Positions 1-12,000 of a stretch of 48,393 nt of DNA are shown here, piece by piece. Source of the stretch: Perkinsus olseni (lineage: Eukaryota; Perkinsozoa; Perkinsida; Perkinsidae); contig JABANP010000414.1 of NCBI GenBank assembly GCA_013115135.1, positions 1 to 48,393 on the forward strand. Direction: 5' to 3'. The translations under genes and the position numbers were made by a program. Numbering within the stretch: position 1 is the stretch's first letter; each line of letters begins with the position of its first letter. Below the pieces are notes generated by a model. It searched no databases. It was not told where the DNA came from and was given only the letters and a program-made list of their open reading frames with translations.

Positions 1-489
1 AAGTCACCTGCAGCAACGCCGTGCGAATGTACCCCCCGAGGGACGCTTCTTGAAGAACCGATTCGACTGCATGGCATATTAACGCTACAGAGAGCCACCA
101 CTGAGCACATCGGTGATAGTCCAACTTCGCCGGAACCGGCGTTGGACCATAAACTCACACGCACGCATCGCCGGAATGGTGAAAGCAAGCCACGGAGACG
201 TGCGGGTGACCTCGAGCGTTTTGCTCTTCTATCCACTTGAAATTGTCGTGAAACACTTGACGACGGTACTCCTCTTCACTCGGCGTATACTGAACGTTAA
301 ACCTGTTAGAGAGAATCACGAGCTGCCTTCTAGATGATTCGGAACACGCGATCCACGTTTCTTATTGGCAGCACCGCAAGCCCCGCCGTACTTCTTTTTG
401 AAGTTGTCGAACTCACTGTCGGCCCTGTCAGCAAAAGAGTCAGCCAGACATTGCTGGACGAGCAGCACGGCGAAGACGAGGGGCTTCAT
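1..489 (-). CDS. Papain-family (C1A) cysteine protease, 5' end only
   Basis: The ATG at 489 opens a hydrophobic signal peptide (MKPLVFAVLLVQQCLADS), then FDNFKKKYG. After an intron at roughly 300-375 the minus strand continues with YTPSEEEYRRQVFHDN and FKWIEEQN at about 285-205. This is the ERFNIN-type pattern of the inhibitor I29 prodomain that precedes cathepsin L-like proteases. A good donor (GTGAGTTTA) near 150 starts another intron, and a possible third exon begins near 65. The mature domain with the catalytic Cys/His/Asn is beyond the left edge. I chose 489 rather than the upstream in-frame ATG at 528 because the signal peptide starts there. Secretory or lysosomal location is inferred from the signal peptide. 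Exact splice sites are uncertain; the family call rests on the prodomain alone. Confidence 0.72.
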
Positions 490-528
490 ATAAAAGATAT
501 AATGTAAGAGTTCAACATCCAAATCCAA

Positions 529-1374
529 ATTACTTGCATATCTTGCTCACTTGCATTATCTCAAGTCTGTGTGCTTGCGTGCAGCATGTCTTGCGTAGAG
601 CCGCTTCTACAACTCCACGATTGAGCAAGAGCTGAACCCTATTGAGAGATACAGCAGACTTCATCGGAATTTCACAAGTTGACACATTTTGGACCTAAGG
701 CTCGTGGTGAGCAACTGTCCGGATTCTGTTCGACCCTCCTTGCACCTGTGCAAGCTCTCCATCGCCCTTTCTACGGAGGGGGACGGGGGGCCCGCGCTAG
801 CCCTCAAGCGTCTCGTCTAAGTGGAGAGCCAGCACCGCATGGAAAGGCTGATGCTCGCTTTAAGAACACGCGTCCTGAAAGTTCAACCCTTGACGTAGGA
901 CCTGGATTGGGTCTTGATTCGGACGAAGGGCTCTTCTCCCACGCGATAACGGTGAACATGCGGTAAGGAACCCCAGGAGATCAGAATGCTACAAACCCAT
1001 AGCCATCACAAGTTAGTCGAGAACACTGTACTTCGGAAACGATTGAGACAAGTGGTTCGAGTTATCAAATATCATTGTTGCACCAATGGTAGTTGTGGCT
1101 TCCTTACTATGGCGAATAGACTGCCCGTGGATGACCTCAAACAAGAGCTCCTCGCATGGTAGGCTGACGCTCCCTAATAAGCTGCTCACAGTGTTCACGA
1201 GCGTTCGACTGAAGGAATCGAGCTGTGACGCTCCTCGGGCACTGAGACGCTTGCGCTCACTCGAAGTCCCGCGCCCCTTACCATCAGCATAATAGCACGT
1301 CCACGAATCGGGTATATCGCTGTGCCGTTGACAGGTACCTCAGTAGTCTGAAACTATCGGTAATACCAAACCCA
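529..1374. other. Intergenic, no gene recognised
   Basis: Only short overlapping ORFs in all frames, none with a recognisable motif. It lies between the divergently transcribed protease and FCP1-like genes, so both promoters and possibly an unrecognised first exon of the FCP1-like gene should be here. Confidence 0.5.
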
Positions 1375-3489
1375 GTGAGCCCCTCTGACTTTGACATCGG
1401 CTCCCCGATTGTAACCTCGTCCGAGCCTGACTTCCACTTGCCCGATGGAACGCCGGACGACGGTAAAGCAACGCCGCAGCCAGCAGAGGAAACTGGTAGT
1501 GCGCCCTTTGGAGTGGATATCACTCGACTCGTTTTGGCTACGCCTGTGCCCTGCGCATTCTATCGGTGTTGTTTTCAGAATCGCCATCACCAACACCTCC
1601 CACGCCATCGGAGTCTGATCAGTCGCCTCCAGTTGCACAGCTCTCCCAAGACGCTGAGTCCGCCAAAAAGCTGGCTCTTGTCCTTGATCTCGATCACACT
1701 TTGGTTAATGCCGTTCCACAGGTAATAATATCATCGACGCATATGAGAATTTATACCTGTCTTGTGTGGCATCTGCAGCCCCCTACCATGCCGCGGTATC
1801 CCGACCGCGTGGTCGAGGCCTTGGGAATAGACCTGCATCAGACGGAGTTGCCGATGCAGACCGGCAAGGAGCCTCATTTTGTCAAGTTGCGTCCCGGTAC
1901 GAGAGCGTGCCTGGCTGCTCCGCGGCATTATTTTATTTCTCAGGTGTACATGAGTTCTTGGAAGCACTGCAGCCCATGTACGAGTTTTACATCCACACGA
2001 AAGCCACTCGAGTGTATCTCGAATACGTGATGGAGGTGAGCATACTGCCGACGTCGAGCAGTCATCAGCCTAGACGCTCAGGCCCTAGACCCACACAATA
2101 AAGGCTTCTTCCGCAGCGACAATGTATTCTCACGATGCGACGATATGAAGCACGGTTCAAACGAAAACAAAGACATACGGGCGGTGTGTTCTCGGCCGAG
2201 AGAAGAGGTTATCATCCTCGATGATAAGTGCGTGAGAATGTCAACTCTTTTGGCTGTTAGCCCACTTCGTTCAGGGATAAAATCTGGCTAGATTTCCAGC
2301 CTAACGTTATTAAGTGTCCACCGTATAAGTACATGGACCAAAAGCTCTTACAAGTCGTCCGTGCGCTCAAGCTGACTTCCGATTGGCTGAAGGATGGCGG
2401 CCAAGCGAGCGGCAATCCTAAGCCAGAATTGGATGACGCGTCCAAGAACTTCGACGGGTAAGGCTGGGAGCTTAACGATCACTGCAGTTGGTCCTCTGGT
2501 TGTATTTTCGTCCGTTGTAAACAGCCTTCTATGACATTGGGAATCATGGGCAATTTCAATCCGGAATTTCTTCCTGAAATTACGTGTATAAGCTGGCCGG
2601 TAATCTGGTATATGGTTGTGGAATATTATGAGCGATTGCGGATCGATCTGTGGGATGGATTTGAGCGTAGGAAGTGGGAGAACGCACTCAGCCCAAGGGC
2701 TATCCAGCAGTGTGCCGCACGTATAGTCGGCCGCTGTCGTACGGATTCACGATCGCGGAAGGGGGTCCACTTCAATTTGACGGCATCGCACTCTCACGAA
2801 GTGATGGCAGAGACTGTAGCGGGTCAGGTACCTCCCTGCGATGGTTCGAGTCTTCACGGATATTCATCACCGCTATTGCAACGCTCTGGCGGAAGCCGCT
2901 GCTGACGGCTTCGTCGTGGACGTTAAGAACATCATAGACGATACTCGGAAGCAGACCTTCAAGAACTGTCGTATCATGCTCACTGGTAGTGCCTTGGCTC
3001 GCCTTATCGTAAAACCCCTGACCACGCAGGCTTCAACCAGAACGAAGCATCGGAGCGAGCTGAGATGATTGAAATGTACGGCGGCACGGTGATCAACAAC
3101 GTGGAGGATGGACCGACTCATTTGGTCTGTGCGAAAGGCGGCACCGCGAAGGTAGGGGTGAACTGGAATTCTATCAAGTTTTCGGAGTCGAAAAGTTGGT
3201 GAATCTATTGGGATGTCTTCTCTTAGTGTCATCTAGTCGCGAAGGCGATGAAGGAGGAGTCGTTAAAATGCAAGATAGTCCATCCATGCTGGCTCGATCA
3301 TGGATTCGCTACGTGGAAGCATCCTAGCGAGTTCATTTTCGAGGTGAGTCGCAGCTTGTCCCTTACTCACACTGCTTTTGCCGGTCACATCACAGCGACC
3401 GCTTCGAGTCCGAGGACTTGAGCGTGTAGCGCTGTTGGTTTTCTTCTTCGCATGTGGTGGTTTGAATAGTTCTCTTCTGTCTGGCTAGT
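1375..3489 (+). CDS. FCP1: FCP1-type RNA polymerase II CTD phosphatase (FCPH + BRCT), multi-exon
   Basis: Dephosphorylates serines of the RNA polymerase II C-terminal repeats, in the nucleus. Exons join cleanly: 1579-1721 (LVLDLDHTLVNAVPQ, with the HAD nucleophile motif DLDHT), 1779-1896 (ends VKLRPG), 1944-2035 (VHEFLEALQPMYEFYIHT), 2082-2227 (ALDPHNKGFFRSDN to VIILDD, the acidic HAD motif), 2275-2457 (DKIWLDFQPNV). Introns between these are 46-57 nt. After an unresolved stretch (2458-2818) comes YLPAMVRVFTDIHHRY to KNCRIMLTG (about 2819-2985), then 3030-3151 and 3227-3343, a BRCT domain (GGTVINNVEDGPTHLV, then IVHPCWLDHGFATWKHP). FCPH plus BRCT separates FCP1/CPL proteins from the short SCP phosphatases, which lack BRCT. 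The 5' exon (about 1375-1495, acidic/Pro-rich) and its start codon are uncertain. The last exon after the donor at 3344 is also uncertain; stops are possible at about 3437 or 3489. Confidence 0.88.
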
Positions 3490-3556
3490 CGTAGGGGTTT
3501 TCTTGCGATGACCGGCCCTATCTTCTGGTTTCGCCGTCGAATGATGCTAGCGCATA

Positions 3557-3781
3557 TTGTTGAGAAAAGGTGATAGACTCGGTATTCTTTCTCAGATTGG
3601 CAAGTTCACTGCCGATCCTCGGACTGGTCAGTATCCCGTCATGGATCATTTCTTTGTTAAGTATTTGGCCGACACGCACGAGAAGATGGAGGAAAGAGCG
3701 CATCGGAAACGGCGGGAAGCCACTAATGCCAATAACGCAACAAATCAACATCAGCAAGAACCTCCGGTTTCAGATGTATGA
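3557..3781 (+). CDS. Possible small hypothetical protein or terminal exon
   Basis: A 74-codon open frame just downstream of the FCP1-like gene, with the stretch GKFTADPRTGQYPVMDHFFV followed by a basic helix (EKMEERAHRKRRE) and an Asn/Gln-rich tail. Composition looks protein-like but I recognise no family. It could be a separate small gene, an additional FCP1 3' exon, or chance. The frame has no ATG at its first position. Confidence 0.25.
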   Translation: MLRKGDRLGILSQIGKFTADPRTGQYPVMDHFFVKYLADTHEKMEERAHRKRREATNANNATNQHQQEPPVSDV

Positions 3782-4100
3782 CAATAAGGAAGTTGTTGAG
3801 TTACAAAGTACCGGAACGGAAATGCACAGATCATATCTTCCGGACTGCTGAGCCATATACCGAGGGCATCGGCTCTGGTATGCCATTCCCGTTGTTATAT
3901 TCCGAGTACAGACTTGCTGCGAACTCGGTCCTTTGCGATATTCATCCGGACTCGCCGAATGACCTGCGAAGGGGAAATAGACCCCGACGGGGTAACCCCG
4001 TCAACCACAAACTCGCACTCAAGCAGCATTGAAATCTGAAACTAGACTGGTTTCCTGAAACTGTCCCCCTCGAGGTTGTCACGGTGCCGATCGACTTTCT
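3782..4100. other. Gap between convergent genes, nothing recognised
   Basis: Separates the plus-strand FCP1 region from the end of the minus-strand deaminase gene. Holds a short perfect hairpin (about 3974-4000, GACCCCGACGGGGT type) that could act at the 3' ends; this is speculative. Confidence 0.35.
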
Positions 4101-6257
4101 TCACGACTGGTCCGCACCCCGGCGTCCACCACTCGTAAGAAACGCGTACCTGTGGAGGGGGGCCAATGGGACCGGAATCTGGAGTACTGTGAAGTGCCTG
4201 ACCTGGATCTTCGAGAACGCTCGCCGGAATTGCTGCATTGCATAAATACAGGAAAGACAGGGGAAATGTGATACATGCAAGTGGAGCGATCCAACACTAT
4301 CGCTGGACAGCAAATTAGCAACACCATTGAGTGCCGATATCTCCGCGTGAGACGATCGATGGTTCATCACGTACAACCCTGTGAAGGGCTCTTCACATGC
4401 TTCAGTTGAAGCATCAGCGAGCTGCCCAGCGGATTCGTCAACACCACCACTTGTGCCGTCAACAATATACATCCTCTGAGATCCACCCCTGACGACGAAC
4501 GCCCTCGTTGCTTCATTATCGACTGACAGCTCCACCTCGCACGTGATAAACTTGGCAATGGGTTGCCTGAACACTCGGTCCAATCGTTCGATATACCGCG
4601 GCACATAGGGAGCATGATGAATTCCCAGTGACTCCAACAGCATGCCAGTAGTGACCGGACCCACGTGCCCCACCGTGAGAGTGGGTTCTTTTCCCTTTGG
4701 ATAATGAGTGTCTAAATTTGCAATTAATTCGGTTATTATAGGCTCGTGTGGCATGCACGGTTCGGAGATACCAGCGAGAGATGCGCTATCCCAGAGCATC
4801 ACCGCGTCGGAAAGGTCGCGGTCAGCCAGCGGAGCATCCAGTGCAAGATCGTCACCGAGGTCCACGCCAGACTCCAGTGCCCCCTGTCGTTTGGTACGGT
4901 AGCGGTCCACACAGCGCTGTATAAGCGGCCGCCCTTCACCGTGCAGGGCCTCTCTAGACCCGAAGCCAACGCAGAGAGCCCAAGAGAACTTCGGCAGGTC
5001 AGCAGCTTCGACCCGATTCAAGAGCGCCTGTAGTTCACCGACGAAGGCACTGAAGCTCCCGACAGTTCTTGCGAGCGACCATACGGCAACAACGATATCC
5101 CCAGACGCGGCCGACGAGTCCGCGGCCAGGTGTGAGAGAATCTTCTCGGCCTTGTCGGGGCTCATCGGGTTAGTCGCTGTTAGCGCAGCCAGCCGCGAGA
5201 TAGACCACAGTAGCATCGCCAAGCTTCGAGAAGTTGGCCATTCCGATAGACTTGAACATAGTATCTCACCAAGAACATCGGCGACCTGTGAAGAAGAAAG
5301 AGTAGCATCCTCGTACGCTGAGGAGACGTGAGCCCACCTGAGGAGCTCTCCACTCAAGCAGATTGGAAGGGGCGAGAGTGGCAAAGGCATGCGCAGCCCC
5401 CGCCAGGTTTATCAAGTCCGTTGCGCTGGTCTTGAACCCCCTCGAGGAGGACCACGCATTCGTCACCATTGCGAACTTCATGAGTACCTCATCGACTCTC
5501 GCTATCGACATAACTGCGAGAAAGGGCAAGGACAAAGAGATTAGCATGAAGCAGTAGCATGAAGCCACCTCCGAGGGATTTGACTTCAGCCAGGGTTCGG
5601 AGCACCCGTCCCAGCGCCTCCTGCTGCGCATCCGGAGGGGTCTTATCGAGGTAGGTCACAATGAGGAGCTCAGCAATGGTTCGAGTGTGCCTGCAAGACA
5701 GGGCTTACTATCCCACTTAAGCTTCCGTTGGATGAGCTACTCACGCTCGGGGCCCAGACAGCGCAATTAGCTTGCACAACGCAGGCACCTCCTACTCAAC
5801 GAGAACCCTCCGCTCAATAAGGAGGTGTAAAAAGTCATCAACTCTTTCGCTGTTGGTCTTCACTAGTGCAGAGAGAACGCATAGGATGTCCTTCGGTGCA
5901 TCGCCGCTGGATACACACTCGACCGCACGGCAAAGGATTCTTTCGACGTGAAATTGCATCCCATCCAGCATGAGTTGTCGAATGAGCTCGGCCTGGTCCC
6001 TAAACGATAGGGAGCTGGGCAGCCGGTCCAAGGCGACGGCAGCGACTGTCTTCGGTGCACCGAGCCGCATGCCTAGCGTGACCAGCTGTGTGAACACCCC
6101 AGGGGGACTCCCTGGCCGGAGTGCTGCGTGGATGGCTTCGGTCGCTAGAGGGATATCAACGACTTGCGTCGGCATGCTGAGGGATTGGCGCAGCAGCTTG
6201 AGAATGAGGTTTGCTGGCCTTACTCTTAGGGGCATCGCCAGAGGGAATTCATCGAGC
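4101..6257 (-). CDS. Helical-repeat protein with C-terminal zinc (cytidine-type) deaminase motif
   Basis: Minus-strand gene read 6257 to 4101. The first supported exon (follows TTCTCACAG at 6258) encodes amphipathic helical repeats rich in L/A/V, in the style of FASTK/RAP or heptatricopeptide proteins. An intron leads to an exon at about 5672-5573 (IAELLIVTYLDKTPPD). A second intron with a pyrimidine tract precedes VMSIARVDEVLMKF (about 5522). A third, about 50-nt intron precedes VADVLGEILCSSL (about 5289), and the rest is open to the stop at 4101. Near the C-terminus SHAEISALNGVANLL (about 4349-4305) and HFPCLSCIYAM (about 4275-4243) give H-A-E and P-C-x-x-C, the zinc and proton-shuttle residues of the deaminase superfamily, about 29 residues apart. 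An in-frame TAG lies at 5794-5792 in the first supported exon, with good repeat-like sequence on both sides. Upstream exons are probably missing. Substrate unknown; a role in RNA or nucleotide editing is inference. Confidence 0.72.
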
Positions 6258-6575
6258 TGTGAGAACTGCGTAGTTGCAGTCGTTTCCACACCAGACTGAT
6301 TGATCGTAGGACATATGTGTCACTCACAACGGAGCTCGAGGACTATTATGAATGGCGCCCTCAACCAGCGATTTTCTTCCTACTACTATTGCAGATTCCC
6401 CTCTGAGTATAACACTAGGCAGGTAGAAGTGAAGGATACACATACTGTACAACAATCTAACGCGAGGAACAAGCAGGTGTTAGCCTCGCTTTTGATGACA
6501 AAAAGGGTTCACAACCACAATCAGGCAGAAACACAGACGAAACGGCGGCTTCCCAGTTTTTAGATTGGACACTCG
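6258..6575. other. Between deaminase and pantothenate kinase genes
   Basis: Probably holds the 5' end of the deaminase gene and the 3' UTR of the kinase. A strong donor (GTTGTGAGTGAC, minus strand, about 6335) suggests an upstream deaminase exon, but I could not find a join in phase. Confidence 0.35.
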
Positions 6576-8842
6576 TCAGACACGAGACGTCTTGTTCAGG
6601 TCAGCGATCAGAGCGCCAATGGCTCCAACGTAGCCCTCATGCTGGAGGAAAAGGACCTCAACAGGGTCTCCAAGGCCGACGGATGACGGGGGAAGGGCTG
6701 GCGTTGGCGCTGAAGTCAGAGAACGAGCCTCAGTGATCGTCACCAACAAGGTGCCAAATCATGTCGGTAAAGATTGTCCATCACCCTTCACTCTCAATGC
6801 AAGCATGACCGGCACCCTCACCACTCACTTGTATCATGCATACGCGCGGTTATAGGCAGCCCCAGTGATGCGGCGCCGGCTCGTTCCTCTTCAGCTGCTT
6901 CGACGTCGACTAAGAATTAGGGGAGTTGCACTATCGCGAACGTTCAAGCCTTGCTGCTCACCGGAAGGCCTTATGTGATCCGTCTGTAGATTCTGCTGGT
7001 CAGGTTGGCCCCACTGCTGATACCATTCGACTGCGTAGCTGATCAGGCAGCCGAGACTAATGCCTTTCCGGTGCGACTAATGCTCTCACCTGATACTCGC
7101 CATAGTCGGTTCGTGTTTGTTAACATATTTACCTGGCATGGATCGATTCACACGCAACCTCGAAGATGTAAGGACCATCCCACCACTGCAAAAAATCGTT
7201 CTGCACTTGTTAATCTTGGCAACGAGGTATGATATATAACCGATGTTGTAGGACACCATCTGAATCAGCGACTGTGCGAGGTCTTCTCGCGCCGGCCGAG
7301 AGTGCCGCGCCTCTCCCGCTCGGTAACCGCTGAATCCAGCACAGAAGTTCCCTGAGAGGGACCAACTTATCATGGATCAACGGCGATGCGATTCCACCTG
7401 CAGGCCCGTCCTCCCCTGCCGCGCCCGTCTTGGGACAGTCTGTGACGAAGAGCTTGCCCATGGAGCTCGCTAAGGTATCGTCAGACCACATGCCGTGCTC
7501 GGGGCCTGGTTGAGTCCCCATGAGGTCCCCTACCGATAGATCGGCGCGACGGGCATCGCCCCACCTGAGAAAAGAAGCATGAATGGACGTGGCGTTACAG
7601 CAGCAGCAGCAGCAGCAGCTCACCGGCTCAGTTCGATGATTTCCTCGAAGCTTTCAGCGTCGAACATAAGCGAGCCGAGGCCGAGCACCTACGAGCAGAC
7701 TAGAGCAAGCAGGATGCATGGCGAAGCGAAGTTTCGCTCGCAGGAAACCTAGCCGATACGCGCTGCTGAACAGAATTTTCGAGTACGTGAGCGGTGAAAA
7801 TAGATCCTCCATTTTTAATAATGGCTCGGTTCTAGAGTTGTGCAACAAAGTTGAAGATCTCTCCAACAACGCTCCGCTTACCACTTACCGTGCCACCGCC
7901 GACTGATGTCCCTGACACTCGCTTATATTTACCAGGCCCCTCTACCTTCAGTATCGATACGCCCGAACCTGAGAAGTGTCGACTGACGAAGTCCTGCCTT
8001 AGAGGCTGCAAGGTCGTCTACCTATATTGCAGAGTAGGAAAGGGAAAAAGCCTCGTCCCTCGACGCCCTGCATGGCACTGGTGTCTATTACTTGCCGCCG
8101 TTTGTGTTTGATATTATATTGGAATAGCGAACCATCAGTGTTCAGAAGAAGGGATAGGCCGCTGAAAGGTTGGGAGTCATCGTCGAAGGAGAAAGAAAGG
8201 AGACAGACCTCACAAGACTGTCCATCTCGTCCACCTTGACGATGTCAGCGTCCAGCTGTTTGCGTATCACAGACGCAAACTTCACCGCACCGCCACCTAG
8301 AGAGCGAGACGAAGTCGTACACTTCAGAGTACCGGAAGGAGACTCACCGGTAGCCCGTATCGTTGGCCTTGGTAGTGTGCCCAGCGGGTAATACTCTAAC
8401 ACTAGGATTTTGAGGAAGGCCATCTACAGAGACACGGTCGAGGACTGGCGGGGAAGGGGGAACTTACCGCTGAGCTCAGCTGGCCCTCCCGACTGGAGAA
8501 CAGGAAGAAGGCGAGGGAATCACCGCTAGATGTCTTCAGTGATCTCTCATCTCGGCTCACTGATAGACCCGCTTCTTTCACACGGTCCACTGAGGAAGCA
8601 AGAGTAAAACCCAGAACCAGTGATTAGAAGCGTCTCCGATCACCATTTCCCAGTTTGCATCGTAACCCGAAAGCTCCGGCGTGTCAGACAGTGCCGACCT
8701 CACCGCTCAGCTTACCTGGAACCTTCTCTTCAACGCAAGCGACTTTAGCAAGGGTTCCTCCGATATCTAGGGCTAACCAATCCAAGACCTCATGAGGGCG
8801 TCCATCAGCAGTAGAGGGCTTGTCGGCCCCTTCTGAGTTCAT
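6576..8842 (-). CDS. PANK: Type II pantothenate kinase, multi-exon
   Basis: Phosphorylates pantothenate with ATP, the first step of coenzyme A synthesis. The ATG at 8842 starts an exon containing LALDIGGTLAKVACVEE, the phosphate-binding loop. Later exons read IRATGGGAVKFASVIRKQ (spliced through the donor GTGAGTCTCC near 8345), VKVDEMDSL, FFPFLLCNIG joined to SGVSILKVEGPGKYKRVSGT with SVGGGT, VLGLGSLMFDAESFEEII, DLSVGDLMGTQPG with TLASSMGKL, EDLAQSLIQMVSYNIGYIS with IFCSGGMVL, and finally VLFLQHEGYVGAIGALIADL, stopping at 6576. These follow the order of eukaryotic PanK motifs through to the C-terminal HEGYxGA. The protein has most of the family length with no obvious loss. Introns are short; one carries a CAG repeat. 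The exon at about 8600-8450 and the one at about 6990-6960 are less certain. Confidence 0.92.
7598..7618. repeat. (CAG)7 microsatellite in a pantothenate kinase intron
   Basis: Seven CAG units on the plus strand, so CTG in the sense of the gene. They sit between the donor GTGAGCTGC at about 7623 and the acceptor TTCTTTTCTCAG at about 7568, and so are intronic rather than coding polyglutamine or polyleucine. Confidence 0.9.
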
Positions 8843-9025
8843 CGAAAAACAACCTTCTAGCGAGTCTGTTGTGGTTTCATGAAGACCGATCCGTACTCAG
8901 CAAATCAACAGCAGAATTAGTGAGAAACGTATTGACGTGAAGTGGCTCCAGAGTGCCAGTGGTGCAGTATACAGTAGAGTAATCGACATTGGTAAGCGGC
9001 CGACGGACGGAGAAGCCCAGCATCA
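8843..9025. other. Short spacer between two minus-strand genes
   Basis: 183 bp between the DBP10 stop (9026-9028) and the pantothenate kinase ATG (8842). It must hold the DBP10 3' end and the kinase promoter. No motif stands out. Confidence 0.5.
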
Positions 9026-12000
9026 TCATCGTCTGTGTCGACCCTTCTTTTCTGAGAAGAACGACCCTTAGCCGAGATAAATGGACCGTCCCATGCTCAC
9101 CAGTGTCGCCTCCGATGGCGAATGATCTCCTCGGACCACCGCGCTGCGCGAACTTTTCAGCCTGCTTCGCCCGGAAGGCGGCCTGGCAATGGATAAAAAT
9201 GATTCCCACTCCTCGAGCGCTCGAATACTTACCTTGCTCTTGGCTGCGAAAGCCTTCCTCCTCCTGGGGTCCTGCATGATTTTAGTCATAGTCTTCTTCT
9301 TACGATTCTTAGCAATCCTGAATATTAAGTCATTGGCAAGACCTATGATCCCAGGTGTGCTCACTGGTTGGCCTGCAGGAGCTCATCCTTAGCGTTGTCG
9401 CCTCTCGAGGTGACTCCGACGCGATTCATCACTCTATCCTGCTTCGCGAGATGCCGCTTCTGCTTGTTCGTGAGGAATCTATCAATGACGAAAACTCCCC
9501 AGAAAAGCAGAAAAAATGACAAGTACTCTTTCTGGACTTCGCCGTGGAACTCCTTCACAGTTCTCGCTCCGCCGGCCGCGCCCGATCGATCCTCTCCCCC
9601 ATCCTCGTGGTCACTCTCAATAGTGATGGCCTTCTTTGGCGCAGTGAATGCCGTATTCTGACACCAACGATGTCCCGAGGTGGATACCCAGTGGAAGCAC
9701 CCACCTGCTTATCCTCAAGCTCGCCAACCTTTTGTATCCTCTTGTGACTCGACTTCAACCACTTCGAGTAGATGTCGCTCTTCTCCATCTCACCACTAAC
9801 CACCTGAAATAAGGTAAAGGCGGGATACCAAAATCGAATACCCCCATCATGGTCGAAGCGAGCAGTCTATCTTGCTTGCCCTCCGTACCTTGCCGGCTTC
9901 ATTGCGTCTCTTGCGGGGTGCCAGTGGGGCTCCACCATCACCAGCGACCATAACTGGCAGATACCTGGCAATGAACTTTTTCAACAGCAAGTCGAAAGCT
10001 GCATCAGAAGTCGAACCCTATAAGCCCAGGCCTGAAGGACTCACTTCTTCTTTCTAGCATCCCACCGCATAACGCTCTTAGCCTTAGTCATGGACTCCCG
10101 GTCATCAGGCACTAGATCCAACTGCGCACTCTCGATATCGAGCTGCTTCTCCCTCTCCTTAGCCTCGATGGATTCAGGGTCAGCATCAACGGAGCCTGGG
10201 ACGGGTGATAAGCGAAAGACAGATCAAGAGGCAGTTAGCTTACCGAGATAGAAATCACTGGAACGACACGTCGTCTGATTGAACACACTGACGCCGTCCT
10301 CGAAGTGGTAGTTGGATTTCTTCTTCCCGCCAAGCTCCTCGCTCGGCTGCGGCAAGCCACCTACCTCGGTCCGTGTGAGATGGGCCGACTACCCCGCCCC
10401 ATTTACCATTCTTCTCGAGCTTCTTTCTTGCTCTCTTGCTCAACCGGTGAGTCTGCCTACTGGCTTGCTGAGGAGGGACCAGAGGCCTCTTATGACCAAC
10501 TTGAACCGGTGCCACCTGCGTATGAGATTTTATCCAGATTCACGCGTAGTCTGACTACTTCCTCAGACTCAGCGTCCTCGGTTTCGCTCTCTTCCTCTTC
10601 TTCGAGCTGCTGTTCTTGCTGCTGCTTCGCCCGGGACATCCTCTTCAAGTCGTGACGTAGTTGTCTCGGTGCCACCTGGCACAAGGGCCATGGCGAAGGC
10701 CTAGCACCAAAACGGGCTTACCACGTGCTGGGAAATCTCAGCCATCGTCTCCGGTTTGATGACAGTCGTAGCGCCTGCTGTCTTCGGCTGTTGAGAAGGA
10801 CGGAACGATCCTGACGATTATCAGATATAGCAATAGCTGGGCGGCTAGATTTGAACCTCGTTCGACCAATAGGAGACACTATTCAGCTAAATAGTAGAGG
10901 CCTTAGAGGCCCAGTAACAAGGTCAAGCGAACGTTTGAAAGACCCAGAGTTCAAGTGAGGTAGGGATGTATCGCCGAATGAAAGGCAACTTACGGAGCTG
11001 CGCAATCATGTCGAGCTTCTCTTTAACGTCCTCCACACTCTGCGAGCCTGACTCCGATCATCATGTCAAAGCGTGCTGCCTTTTAAAGATACTACCTAGA
11101 TCTGCCTTCGTTCTGAAAGCAGGATGCGGCGTGTCCAAGAGCCTCTGAGGCCCTCCTGCCTCGGCTCTGAGTATCCACTTCGATCGGCGAACCTGATGAG
11201 AAGACAAGACTACATTAACCAAGCCATACAGCAGCTACAAGTTACGCTTTCTTTGGAGGCTGCAGGACGAGTCTTATAATAGAGGTGATAGGCACTCATC
11301 ATTGACCTCTGCAAGGAAGCCAACTCAGCATCTCCCGATACAAGTCTCCGGACCTGTCGAGAAGTGACGTGACCAGGAATTGAACCTACGACCTTCTGAT
11401 GCTCACCGTTTCAACTTCTTCCTGCACACTCGGGATACCACCGATGACGCAGAGCTTCCTAGCATCTGTCTCCTCACCCTCTGTCTCTCCTTCGGCAGGG
11501 AAGGGATGATCGCTGCCCAGGGGCTGTAGACCAAGCTTCCGACCTACCATACAGACGGCATCATAAAGTAACATCGCCACCAGAGGGACGCCCATCAAAG
11601 ATGCAGCGGGAATCCAATCGCGGACAATAGTACAGTTTTCAAGATCAGCGGTTGTTAAGAGGAGGCGAATGAGTAGCCAACCGACCCAGGAAAAGCATGA
11701 GCTCCACTGTGTAGGGCATGTCGTCGTGAGTGACCAGGGACGCGCACAACCCCTTGGCACCAGCTCTAGCAGTCCCTGAAAGACGGTACTTCTGGTGAAG
11801 CTGGCCCATCACAGATGGCTGCCTACTTCCACATCTGTGTACGAAAAGCTTCGAGCTCGATGGGAAGTCATAGTTGATGACATAGTCCAATTGCGGTATA
11901 TCAATCCCTCTGGCGGCAACATCCGTCACAAGCAGTACCTAGGAGATCATCATACACCGGTTGTGATGAGAAGAGGCTCCGTGTCTACCGATGCCTTTCC

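Noticed and set aside
679..966. 95-codon plus-strand ORF
   Set aside because: Low-complexity Arg/Ser/Gly content and no splice or motif support.
11350..11405. Possible tRNA 3' half (GGTTCAATTCC B box and TCACGTCAC) in a DBP10 intron
   Set aside because: No matching acceptor or anticodon arm upstream; the sequence there is coding exon and the intron is only about 50 nt.
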